Part shown: positions 1-12,100 of the stretch, one piece after another
How the letters are laid out: each line of letters opens with the position of its first letter
Numbering within the stretch: position 1 is the first letter of the stretch
Assembly (NCBI GenBank): GCA_963930775.1
Contig: OZ005697.1
Coordinates: 5,416,292-5,480,291 of the forward strand
Source: Cliona cf. orientalis
Taxonomy: Eukaryota > Porifera > Demospongiae > Clionaida > Clionaidae
DNA: 64,000 bases
Direction: 5' to 3'
Translations under genes and position numbers: made by a program
Notes under the pieces: generated by a model
Database searches by the model: none
Seen by the model: only the letters and a program-made list of their open reading frames with translations
What the model was told of the DNA's origin: nothing

Positions 1-65
1 TGAAGTTCAGCCTCTTGCTGCTCAGAAAGTTTAAGTGATCTCTTTCGTTCCCTTCTGAGATCCAT
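1..65 (-). other. possible coding fragment at window edge
   Basis: Read on the minus strand from an ATG at 65, the frame stays open to the window edge and is very basic (begins MDLRRERKRS). It may be a downstream exon or part of a mobile element; short Arg/Lys-rich frames also occur near 22.3 and 28.4 kb. It is too short to assign. Confidence 0.15.
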
Positions 66-508
66 AATCACCAATCACATTAATTTTGGAGCATGCTGTA
101 GAGAAGCTCGAGCATGCGCAGTAGACGCCCTAGTTCATGAGGTACTAGATGGGCGTGTTCGATGTAGGCATGTTCGACATACTTGCATGATTTGCAGCTC
201 CCCTGGCGATTGCCTAGGATTAAGAAAGGGATAGGAGGTGCCTTTTCACTGCCTTAGACGATTTATCCCACTCATTAATCATACATTTGCTTAAATATTG
301 AGATTATGTTGACAGACGACAGGCGACAGACAAACTGATTGCTTTACCACTTGCTGTGCATGCACGCACGTGAGATAATAATGGCATATTGGTGAAATTT
401 TATTCCACCAAAATTAATAATGCAACCTAGCTTGGCGAAATATTTGTCTGGTCAAAGTTTTCGGCTATATGGTACGTTGGTATCTACATACAAAATTTCT
501 TTGCATAC
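66..508. repeat. intron or flank with dispersed repeat
   Basis: No reading frame is supported here. About 110-370 resembles about 9480-9800: both have GGCATG followed by a GCATGATTTG-like block, a CGACAGACAAAC-like block, GCTTTACC and a GC-rich GCATGCGC stretch. It is probably the intron after the laminin exon, holding an old repeat. Confidence 0.4.
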
Positions 509-1598
509 CTTGACATTCAAAGGATCCATTTCCGTCAGCTCTTTGCCAAGGTACATCTTGATATAAATCTGCACACCTTTCACAAAATTTGCCAGTTGTA
601 TTGTGCAGGCACTCACATTGGTAGGTTCTAGTTGAAGGATCTCTTGAGCAAGATGAAGCATGTCCATGGCACTGACAGCTACCAATTATACTCAAGTCCT
701 CAATGGCATAGTAATAACCAAAATCTTCAATTTCACGGTTGGCAATGGGATAGTGATCCATCAGAAGAATTGAGATGTTTGTTGCTGTTATAAAATCATA
801 GAGCTGCTCACTAAAACCAGGAATAGAATCATTACTTGAAGGTCTGCCTAGAGATGGGAAGAAACTGATTTGAGCTGGAGCAGGTGGACTTGGAATATTT
901 TGGCATAAAACTGATGTTTCATTGTCTGAAGTCAACACTTGGTCAGGATTGATTCCATATGTGCCAAAACAAGACGATGAGAAGTAATGAAATGGAGCAT
1001 ATGTTTTTCCAAAATCTCTTGATTTGAGAACGTAAAAATTGTTTGGTAAAGGAGAAATAAAATTGAAAGCTATAACACTGATCTCCACCATGGTACCAAG
1101 AGCCATATCAATTGCAACCACTTGCTGAGGATTAATGCTGTTTTCTGACTGCCACCAGCTTTCTTCATTGAGCAAGAAGTCTGTCATAAATTCAGCTTCA
1201 TGTGAAAATTGAGGGTCACTTGCATTGCATACACCAGTACAATCGTTAATAAAGATTTGTCTCAAGTGGTCAATTTGTCGATAACAGAACATTGTTGGTG
1301 GGTCACCACATGTGCTGTTCACTCTTGGAATGACGTCCAGAGAGAACGAGCGCCGTGGCGGCTCACAACGAGTGGGCTTCCCACTGTCATCATAGCAAGA
1401 AGAAGTGGGTGGAAGAATGTTTTCTCCAATAACACCACTGAATCCTACCATCAAACTAAAGAGCAGCAGGAACTCCCCGAACACTCTATGAAGCAGAGAC
1501 GATTTACTGGACACGCCTCCTTGAAATCGCACTAATCAATCGAAGAAATGCAATAAGTGAAAGGATAAATAATGAGTTAGAAACTTACTCAAAAACAT
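509..1598 (-). CDS. laminin-type chain, 5' exons (laminin N-terminal domain plus first LE module)
   Basis: Exons are 1589-1598 and 509-1531, minus strand. Exon 1 gives only ATG-TTT-TTG-A before a GTAAG donor. A 56-bp intron with a pyrimidine-rich tract and TTAG acceptor follows, and the fourth codon is completed across the splice. The protein starts with a signal peptide (core FLLLFSLMVGF). A laminin N-terminal (domain VI) region follows, with paired cysteines (TCGDPPTMFC, CTGVC) and several N-glycosylation sites. The end is a laminin-type EGF module with CQCHGHASSC, CECLHNTTGKFCERC and DVPWQRA spacing. A GTATGC donor ends the exon at 509; later exons are not seen. Family role: extracellular basement-membrane polymer or netrin-like guidance protein. 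Laminin and netrin cannot be told apart from this part. The GTG at 1532 in the same frame is not a start. Confidence 0.85.
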
Positions 1599-1860
1599 TT
1601 TTCACATAAAATAGTGTTGCTTGCAAGCAAGTAGAAGATAATAATAATTATTATTCTCTAAGATCTTCTTTAATATGGGAAATGGCGCACAATGACACAC
1701 CCCTTTTCTACCGCCGCATGGGGGTGTGGTCACAGCCTTCTTATTAGCCCTCATGTATTTTTCAACTCCATACGTATCTAATAGGGTTATTGCATGGACT
1801 ATGATTTCATGAAATATTATCATCAAATTCAATATCATTATAATCATTATCATTATGTGT

Positions 1861-2721
1861 TTATTCTTCTTTACAATCTTTGCATAAGACCCAAGAATGT
1901 GCCAAAACCTCGTCAAGGCCAAATCTCTGGACAGGATCATATGTTAGCATGGAGGTGATTAGATCACGGCATTCTTCTGAGATCCACAAGGGAAAATTGG
2001 GGGGCTTCGATCTCTCTTTGAGCATACGTTTGAGACGTCCCTTGTCGCTGTAGGGCAGCCTACCCGATACCATAGCAAACAGAATGATGCCCATGCTCCA
2101 GATATCTGCTTTCTTGGCATTGTAGTTATCTCCTCTCACCAACTCTGGAGCTCCATATGCATAGCTTCCGGTGATAGTGTGCAAATTTTTATCAATTTGC
2201 CTCCTTGCGCAACCAAAATCTCCTATCTTAATTCTGAATTTGCTGTCAATGAACAAATTTTCCAGCTTAAGATCTCTGTGGACAAGATTTACTCCATGAA
2301 TCTTTTTAACTCCCATACATATGTGACCAAAAAATTCCCTCGCATGACCCTCTGACAAAGGGCCACCTCGATTAATGAAACGACGAAGATCCCCATGCGG
2401 ACAGTATTCCATTATGAAAAACACTTTGGTACCGTAGAGTATAGCTTCATTCATTCGAACAATGTGATCGTGGATAAGTCCTTTCATTGCCATCATTTCT
2501 CGCATGATTTGTTCGTCAAGCATCATGTATTGTCCAGATCGAGACTTGAAGCATTTAATTGCAACATAATGCCCTCCTCGCAAGTTATACGCCAATTTCA
2601 CGGTTGCAAATTCTCCATCACCTATAGTTTCTCCCAAGAGATAGTAAGGTGGAAGGAAGATATTAAAGTTGTGATTTCCTCTGTTTAACGGTAAATCTGG
2701 AAAACGATAGCCGATATCCAT
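1861..2721 (-). CDS. TSSK-like serine/threonine protein kinase, intronless
   Basis: A single 286-codon frame from ATG at 2721 to a stop at 1861 encodes nearly only a kinase domain. Visible elements: glycine loop GDGEFATV (34-41), VAIK lysine 56, helix-C Glu 75, HRDLKLEN with catalytic Asp 150, DFG at 168-170, GSYAYGAPE activation segment (APE 191-193) and DIWSMG (206-211). The GSYAY..PE segment, KxxDIWSMG, the short tail and the lack of introns match testis-specific serine kinases, which phosphorylate sperm and flagellar proteins in animals. All catalytic residues are present, so it should be active. The role here is inferred from the family; a related CAMK-group kinase is the alternative. 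Confidence 0.85.
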   Translation of the reverse strand: MDIGYRFPDLPLNRGNHNFNIFLPPYYLLGETIGDGEFATVKLAYNLRGGHYVAIKCFKSRSGQYMMLDEQIMREMMAMKGLIHDHIVRMNEAILYGTKVFFIMEYCPHGDLRRFINRGGPLSEGHAREFFGHICMGVKKIHGVNLVHRDLKLENLFIDSKFRIKIGDFGCARRQIDKNLHTITGSYAYGAPELVRGDNYNAKKADIWSMGIILFAMVSGRLPYSDKGRLKRMLKERSKPPNFPLWISEECRDLITSMLTYDPVQRFGLDEVLAHSWVLCKDCKEE

Positions 2722-3171
2722 CTTCTAAATAATTTTTATAGCAGACACCACCACAAGACGCTATCTGTCAATGGATTTACAAACGCGCATGCGCATGACG
2801 GAGACGCCGGCCCACGCTAATTAAACCATAGCTAACACAGGTAACGCCTGTAACTTGACTTGATGTTATAGAACAGGTCTCCATTCCATAGTAGGGTTAA
2901 TATTAATCACCCCAGAAAATCAAAAGTACAGAACCTTGCTTGGTAACTATATAATATTATGAATGTGGAAATCAGTCTCCATAAATTTTTATAATAATAT
3001 GCCTGATTTCATAATAATAATATTATCACTAATAATTATAAGTCTTGCGTGCATAACAATAATAATTATAAATACACGCAAGATCCCTAAGTTCACTATC
3101 AATGGTTGGGCTACTTGGTGCGTGTGACTATTATTAACAGTCCTATTTAACACAACACAGCTATAATAATA
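2722..3171. other. intergenic, AT-rich
   Basis: This spacer separates the kinase start from the 3' end of the transporter gene. It is AT-rich with ATAATAATATTA runs. A small inverted repeat (TCTTGCGTG at about 3044 and CACGCAAGA at about 3075) could form a hairpin. No gene is seen; it must hold the kinase promoter and the transporter poly(A) region. Confidence 0.4.
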
Positions 3172-6100
3172 TCAAACTGTAGATTCTACACTATTGTTTC
3201 TATGATCAGCACCATCTGGAGCAATTGAATCTTTGTGATCCGCTGCATCTTGATCAGCTATGTGCACTGTACCATAGTTGTCAGTTCTTGTCATGAATAC
3301 TGACATCACTCTAGTCTTCACAATCTGATATAATCTCACTAGAGGCGGCTGGTTTTCAGGACGATACACTGGGGGAAGAAAAACTGCAGCAAGTCCTCCA
3401 AGCAGCAGTGAAGATGCTATAATCAATATAGGAATTGCACGATCCACATCCAAGAGATGACCAAACATAACATTTCCAATTATTGCACCAATCCTGCCAA
3501 TCCCAGAATGCACACCAAATGCTGTAGACCTGCAATCCAGAAGCCAAAGATGCAGTGTATTGATTAACGCTAGCGATTACAGACTTCCAAGGGCCTGCAG
3601 TAGATCGTGAATATCTCAGCTCTGGCTAGGAGTACACTCATGAAACAAATTGCAGTAGATAGCTCAATGAAAAAACTATCTACTGAGGCCTTAACCTTGC
3701 AAATCGGTCCCACGGAATCGCTGCTAGCTTCATTTTTGCTTGTATTAAGTTTCTATGGAGAAAGTTTAGGTGGGCGTGGCTTCGTAACGGTTTTGCCTAC
3801 GATCACGTTACAAGCGCCGTTGGATAGAGCTCGTGGAGAGCTACCTTCTGATACTTGAACATTGATATCCCACTGGGAGAAGTTCCGCGGAAAAACCGGT
3901 GAAATCTGGAGGTCTGTAATCGCTATTAACGCATAAACAAGTGTGTCATAATAATAATTATTATTATCGTAGAGGCTCAATAATAACAATAATATCTTTT
4001 GTGAGCAGATAGATCCAGTGTCTATCTGCTCACAAAAGATATTATTAAGTGTGTCATAGCAAGGGCTTATAGTAATGTATGTACAGTGTCACAATTTTGT
4101 AGGTCGATCCTTGGTCAGTCATAACAGCAAATTAATGTTCGCCAGGAAGTTTTGTAATATTATGGCAACTACCGTAAATTGCGAATATGTCATGCAATAT
4201 TTTTTTGTGTTACTGGTAAACATAAATGACCCTGTGCCACGTATTTAATTTTCGCATAAGCCAGACTGTCCGAAAATATTGTAACAGCGAAATATTTGCG
4301 ATTTTATGGCATAAAAATATAATGTTCAAAGCATTCTCCAGTGAAGCACTTTTCAGTAGACCATTATTTCTTGTATCCACTGTTTCCTGTATACAATGTA
4401 GTTAGCTAGTTACATGCCCAGTAGCAATTTACTTTTCTGTGGTTATGAGATAATTATATGATGAAACCTATGGTGTAATCTATGAGGTACATGTAATTGC
4501 CAGAAAATTCAGGGCCACCATTTCTGAGACTTGAAAATCGGTATATTATATGTAGAGTATCTGACGCATGTATCCAGCGAATACATTACAAGCCGAGTGG
4601 CTACTTTCTCTGACAAGTACCGCCGGCCGAACTTCAAGCATTCTCTTGGCTGGCGTAATCCTGTGGATAAATATAGCTAGCCTTGCGCTATATATAGAAC
4701 GCACGCTGTGTGCCATACCATGACCAACCCGATGTTCAGAAGCTGTATGGCGCTATTGAGTTCATCTCCTGTGATTGTAAATTGTCAGTATCAAGGTCGA
4801 GTTGGTATCAAACTCCATCTCTGTTGAGGCGCCGACATCTTAGACTGTGTATGCACTATATTGACGACCTTTTACCATATTATGAACCATTATATGCAGC
4901 TACTGGGCATGTGGTCAAGTTTTCAAACCTAACCAAACTTAAAAAGACAATTTCAGGCCAATCAGGAGACCATGGTAAATGAGTTTTATTACCTGACTTG
5001 CACATCGTAGATGTTCATTAGTATCACATCCAATGATCCAAACACAGTGACAGTCACAGCACTAAAAACACATGATACTCCAAGAACTGCCCCATTAGTG
5101 CTGGGAACTCTCCATATCAGAAATACACTCACGGTAGATAGCATCATTGCACCAACTGCATGTCCAAGATAAGATAATTACTCCTGGGTCTTCAAATACC
5201 CATAATTTCTTTCAGCACATGCAGCAAGTACACAAACTGTACTGTAATTGCAATACATGTATATCTCAATTCATATGGGTTTTATAACTAACCCTCCCCT
5301 TGACACTTGTAATCACAGAGTTGTGATAAAACTAGATATTGTGTCACAATGACACTAAAAATATGCTGGCCAGCGACATCCTACCAACTAAGCAATCACT
5401 GATGAATCATCAGTTGAACTAGTACATGTGATCAGAGTTGACCGTGGAGACCTTTGTTCTCGTGACTATACAAAATGTACAAGCCATACAACCATGCTAT
5501 ATATATATCGATTAATTATTTGAGAGACGGGAATTGGTTTTATATTATGTAGGATACCGTACGTATATAGACATTTTCGCTAGGAAAATTTTTTCGCCAC
5601 TTGCTCTCATTGGTAAAAACTTTTTTTATTATGCTATTTTTTTAACTGCCCCATGCATAGAGGGCATGGTAGTCACTGGTCAGTATACTAAAGTATAGCT
5701 ATACATGTAGGCGATCAATATCATTGGACTACTAGCAGTCTATGATACCTTCACTCTATTGGTAGCTCCTCAGATAGGAACCAAGCCACTACTCATGTAA
5801 CTGAATCAGACTGGCTGACATGCCACTGTAGTCTGAGCCCATGCTGCTGATTGTACTCTATGCCATGAGCATAATCTTTCAAAGAAATGTTACGACTTTC
5901 GCGAAGGCTCGTCCCGCATAGATGATTTCCTCACCACTAGTATGACTTTTACCGGTACAATGGAACCTCTCTATTAAAATCTTTCCTCTGAAATAGGGGC
6001 ACCTCTCTAATCAGGATGCTCCATGTGTTTCCAAAGGTGTCCACAATAGGGAGGCTCCACTTACTGTACGAGAAGTTGATGGAACACAAGAACACACAAA

Positions 6101-9100
6101 GCAATACGTACCCAGCTGAACCTTGCCACCAATAATATTGATTAACAGAGCACCAGCAATATTGCCAGGTAGTGATGCTATTGCAGTGTAGAGAGTATCT
6201 TGATAGTACTGTAAATCAGTTGCATTAGTGCAAGTGGATGCAGTGGCTTCTAGTTCACACGTTTCCTCTCTCAACTTCTTAAAATATTCAGGGAACCACA
6301 ACTGAAGTCCGTAGTACCTACAAAAGTTGATGAGGTACATAATAGACCTTCTTCATGGGCCCACAGCATGGAGGCATTCATTCTGACAAATTTCCAGCAT
6401 TTATGGTATGTATACATTATTTCTGACATCTATTCTCACTTGTCTCTTACTAATTTTCACTAAGAGTACGGTGCTATGGATAAGCAAGGGAGCATGAATT
6501 GAATAAGTGTGAGAGAGAGTTCTGCTGAAGACCACCAACCCACACATTTATGTTGAACAATACTGTTGAACTGTCCAACACGCACACACAGGAGAGATAA
6601 AAACAACCAATGGTGATCTGATCCAACAACAGTATAATATTATTTTAACCAAAGTCACTTGCCCACACACAGCTTTTGTATAAAATCTATTAATTAACGA
6701 ATACCCTGACAGGCGCTGATCCAGACATTTTGCATGGAAGGTGGCTGATGGGGTGGCTACCCATAGTAAACTACAGGTGTATACTGGTGCAAGGGGGGTG
6801 GCTGGTTAATAATGGTGGACGTCTCCTATACTACATTGCATAAAAGGACTAGAGAAGGGGGTGGCTAGTCACCCTATCCACCCCGCTGGATCAGCCCCTG
6901 CCTGAGTATTTACTCCAGCATTCCTGCGTGCACCTACACATTATATCCCCAGTAGCAATCTACTTTATGAGGTAATTATGAGGGTCTCACAATGGAGCCT
7001 TTCCGAGACTTGAAAATCTGTAAGTATGTAGATCTAGAGTAATAATGCATGTATATCCAGCGAATATATTATTAGCTGCGTGCTACTCTCTGACAAGTAT
7101 GGTGTGTTAAACTTGTTGGATTACATAATCCCATGTATAAAATTAGCTAGCCTGCGTTATATAATGTATATACATGTAGCCTGCCATCCATAACCCAACT
7201 TTGGAAGCTGTATTGCGCTGTCAAGTACATCTCTGTGATTGAAACATCAAGATTAGTCACTCTTGAGGTTGAGAGTCGGTCTCAGACACTATTACCTCCG
7301 TGATTGGGGCATCAAATGTGCGCACTATGTTGACGACCTTTTACCACGCAGCTACTGAGGATAATGTGGTAGTGCAAACAAAATGCCAATATTCATACTT
7401 ATGTAATGAAATTACATGCATACATAGGATTAATAACAAAAACCTAGGATCCAAGGAATATGACCTAACACGATGATGGATCTCATCGTATACCAATCTG
7501 GCATTACTGTACACAACGGTGGAAAATAATAATATTATAATAATCTGTATCCACACGCTACTTCTGGATCATAAGATTCACATGTAACATGTTTTACTGT
7601 ACTTCTTCTAAAATTCTGCACCTCTATTTGGCACTCTTTCAAGTGTGGTAAATGTTGTCAGGTGTACATGTAGTGCATATACACTATCAGGAATATACTC
7701 TTGATTGCATGGCTGAGTTTCCTCCAAATATTGGGCAAAGTGTCATTACTTTGGGGCAGAATCTTTTAAAGAAGTACAATACATACCCCAGTGATTGAGT
7801 AAACCAGATAACTAGAAGTAATGAAGTCGCTCTGATGTAGTGATGTTTAAAAAGTTGATATGTACCAGATATAATCTACAGATTATATAATATACAATTA
7901 TGACATAACCATGCAATAAATTTCACCTACCATACAACTGGGAAATTTTGGTATGACCTCATATCATGTGATGAGCTTTGCTTAGCCTTGTATTCAGGCC
8001 AGCGTGAAACGCTGAAAAACATGGGGTGGCCTGGATATGAGCCTAACTTTGCTAGTGTTTTACCAAGTCTCTAAGTAGCCTACTCACACTTGTCATCAGC
8101 CCTTTGATCGTAAAAAGGCTCATAAATCTATAGATCATCACGACGCAGATACGTGCATTTTGATACTTGGATAGGGTCTGGTAGCTCTCAATTATAATTT
8201 TATTTTGTTGATATTTTGGTCAAAGGAAAATTTCCTGCTCTATAGTATTATGGTATTGAATGTCATCTAAATTTTACCTTTTTAACTTTTACTGTGAAAA
8301 AGCAAAGGTGTTTTTGAATTCTGCCTTGCAGCCTGACAGAATATGAACCATCCAACACACTTGTTGTTTCATCAGAGGAACCATTTCCTTCAGATTCAGA
8401 CAGTACACGTTCTATGTCCTCACTGTCCATGAGTGACATTGTTTCATCACCCTATCAGAGCTCAGCATTAAGTTATTATGGCAAAAATGCTCAATAGCTT
8501 ATTGAGTGTACACAAGGTATCAACACTGCATATTATATACCTCTTTTGCAATCAAACAGCAACGGCATAACTTATTTACTTGCTGAACTTTCCTGAGCAC
8601 TTTTCTGAGCTGTTCTAACTGTCCCATCTGCAATAAAGCCAAAAGCACAAACTGAAAGTGCACATTGTTATGATAATTATTATATGCAACCTACATGCAG
8701 TAAATAGGCTGGACTTTCTGGCATAATTGTAAGTGAGACAGCAGAAAGTAGTGCAGGGAAGGTGCAGATAATGAGAAAAAGTCTCCAGTTCACAAAATGA
8801 AGACTCCCAATATAGAAATCAATCGATTGATCAGGTCCTGGAATACCCATCAAAGCCCATGCCAAAAGTGCTGCACAAAATTGATATAAGGTGAATTTAT
8901 GTCTTCTGCATTCACTATAATATCAGGAGCATATGAGCTGCTGAAGGTGGTGAAGGAGCGTGTAACTTGTGTGCGGGCCATAAAAATACAAATTCATGCA
9001 TGGAACTAGGTGTGGCTATATCAGTGTATGTATATGGAAAGTATTGCGCTTTAATTTGTATTTCGATGGCACCTGGGCATAATAGTAGTTGCATGGTCCT

Positions 9101-12100
9101 GCGGCTCACATGCTCCTGATAATATACAATGCACCAGTAAAGATAATTCCAGGTTGCCAGCAGGATGCAAGAATAATGACCATTGGACCTCTTTGCTTCT
9201 CTGTAAAGAATTCACTGACATACGAGAACACAATAGGCTGAGAGCCACCAACACTAAAAAGCAACACAACAACTGAATTAGGTCTCTAAGAAAATAATCC
9301 AGGTTATAGGTCAGAGTTCAATTGATTAATTGAGTCAAAAACAAAGTTAGCCCCCAATAGTGCATGTATCAACTAGAGCTCTGTAGAGCACATACCCCGC
9401 GCGCCATGTAGCCACTCTAGCGTAGTATTGCAACACTATGAGGCACACATGTAGCGGTTTCATGACGTGATGACCCTTCCCAACACAGTGCTTGAGCATG
9501 CGCAGTCGCATCCGCATACTATTATGCTAAAAGAGTGGGTGTGGTCGATAAACCACAGGCATGCTGAACAGAAAATGCACGATTTGTAGAACTAGTAAGC
9601 CTTTTTGAGAAATTCGAAGCGCGTGCAAACCATTTTTTCACCGATATCTACCGATTGGTTATGCTTATAGCACGCACAGACGCCTAGAACTCGAGATCTG
9701 GCGATTTTCGTGCCGACGACGACAACGACAACAACAGACGTACAAACCGATCGCTTTACCCCTAGCGCATGCGCGCGGGGTAATTAGTAGCTACCGAAAT
9801 GCCATCACTACAATAGAGAAATAAGAGGACACTCTTCAGCCATCGACCTCCACACGTGGGTCCACTTGACAGAACCATGCTATAAAGATGGTTGCCAGAT
9901 AGGAATTGAAACATATGATACATGACAGTGCAGGGCCACATGGAGCGTTTTTCATTTGTTTGAGTCGCTAAAAGGCAGCTGTTGAGGAGCTCAAAGAGTG
10001 GTGACTACCGTGAAGCAGGACTACAGTTTTACAGAAAAAACACTACCGTAGACTCTGGTTAATAAGCGGAATGATGGTATGCGCTTAATAAAGGATATGC
10101 GGTTATATGGCACATAACCATGAGCACAAACTTTTGGGCACGTGATGGATGCAAGGCCCGCTAGCCCTAGCGCTCGATCGATCGAGCGATTTAGCGTTTC
10201 AATACAGCTAGAGTAAGAGATTGATCTTCGGACGATAGCAATTCTCAGACGCTCTAGCGGGCGTTAAAGAGGGGGTGTGGTCTGGACTAAGCCTTCACCA
10301 GGCCGGACCTAGGCCTAGCATCAACATACATCAGAACTGGATGTGTACCTTTGCTATCTTCGGAGCTAGAGCCGCTCAAAGGCGACGTCCGATTTCATGA
10401 AACCTCGGACAAAAGTCTGTTTTCGGATCGCTCGAAAGAGCGTCTGGGGGTTGGGTTAGCTGACCGTGGCTGGACCTCTGCATTCTATCCACGTGGAGTC
10501 CCAGCCATAAGACTCCTTCACTAGCCTTCTATATCAGGTTTTATAGACCTTACTTCAACAATTGGCCGAAAATTTTGGACAGGCTGGAGAATATACAATG
10601 TCCTAGACCATGATATCGCTTGACGCCAGCGATCGCGATGTAAATAAACTACGCCCAGGTGGCGGGGATTCTAAATAAAACACCTTTGGACCCCGCGCGG
10701 AGTTGCACTAGGATCGTGTCTGTCCGAAAATTTCAGAAATTTGCATGATAACGTTATTCGTGGCCATCATTTCTCCAAAGATATCTGGACTCCACATACT
10801 TTCCAGCCAGGCCAGTCAAGGTAAGGTTCATAGAACGCCATGCCTATTAAGTGCATGCGCTTAATAAACAATAGCTTATGACAAGAAGAGGGCATGCGCT
10901 GAATAAATAATGTGCACTTAATAGCGGGGTGCGCTTAATAACCAGAGTTTACAGTATATGGAGCACTGGTCTAGAAGTGATATTGGTCAATTAGCTCTAA
11001 GATTTGAGGCTGCTTTGGGGTATCTCCAACTCAGTTAGGAATCAATTAGTCTTGCATGCTCAGTCACGCGCTAAGTATTGAATGGGTGTGAGCGATAATC
11101 CATGTGAGTAGAACTCTAACCCACAACCTTAGCATGTCACACACAATGTATGTGTAGTAACGTTGTGACACAAAATGTGATATTCATACACTATTTCCAT
11201 TCCAAATCAAGCCACAAGCTGCTTTAACAGTAGACAATTGGCTTATTTGAGCACAGTGGCCAATGCTCCTAGACTATAATGTTGAGTGTTTAATAAATTA
11301 AGTCTGATATGAAGCAGCTAGGTTCTGACAATGCTGGAGGTGTGTGCACAAAGTGAGTGGATATTTCATGCTGAGAATAACATACCCTATTCCACTTGCA
11401 AGTCGGAAAAAGAGAAAGAAGAGAAAATTTGGACTTAGAGAGGACAGCAGTCCACAGATCCCATTGAACAGCATTGCAGTCATTAGAGTACGCTTCCTAC
11501 CAAACACGTCAGCTAAGCTTCCCCAAGAGTAACCTCCAATCAGCATACCTGGATGCAGAATAAACATTTCTATGATACTAGAGCACATACACATGCATCC
11601 CATACTCACTGTAGTGCATAATATCTGGCCTTGCTATGATGAAACACTATGACTCAATAATCCATGCCAGGAGTACATTGGGCTATTCCATTTAATAGCT
11701 GTACACCCCCTATGGATGAGCAAGAAGGAAGATTTGACCCCTAGACACAATTAAAAGGCAATCATTCCCCTGGACAGTCGTTAATTAGGTCACTGTTCCA
11801 CAAGACGTAATTAGGAGCATCATTTATCCCCTTGAATACTTAATTAAATGAAGTTTTATTCCCCATGGACACTAATTGATGCATTAATTTACAGAAGGGA
11901 AATCACCTAACAGGGATGAGACACCCCCTAGACACCATAATTAGCGATACTTTTACCCCTAGACACAATCAAAATTACCCTAAAATACCCCCCTTTTCTT
12001 CATTAAAATCAAAGTTTGACCCCCTGGACAAGGCTCAAAATACCCCCCTGGACAGTCGTTAACGGTCATCCATAGGGGGTTTATGCTTATCAAATGGAAT

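Larger units (their letters stand above)
9254..11385. other. intron 2 of the SV2-like gene
   Basis: It contains a repeat block (9360-9800), the 10045-10956 element, and otherwise AT-rich sequence. No additional exon is needed: the phase and protein continue cleanly from 11386 to 9253. Confidence 0.5.

Noticed and set aside
452..685. 77-codon minus-strand frame across the laminin EGF module
   Set aside because: It overlaps the laminin exon in another frame and crosses the splice donor; the laminin frame has clear homology.
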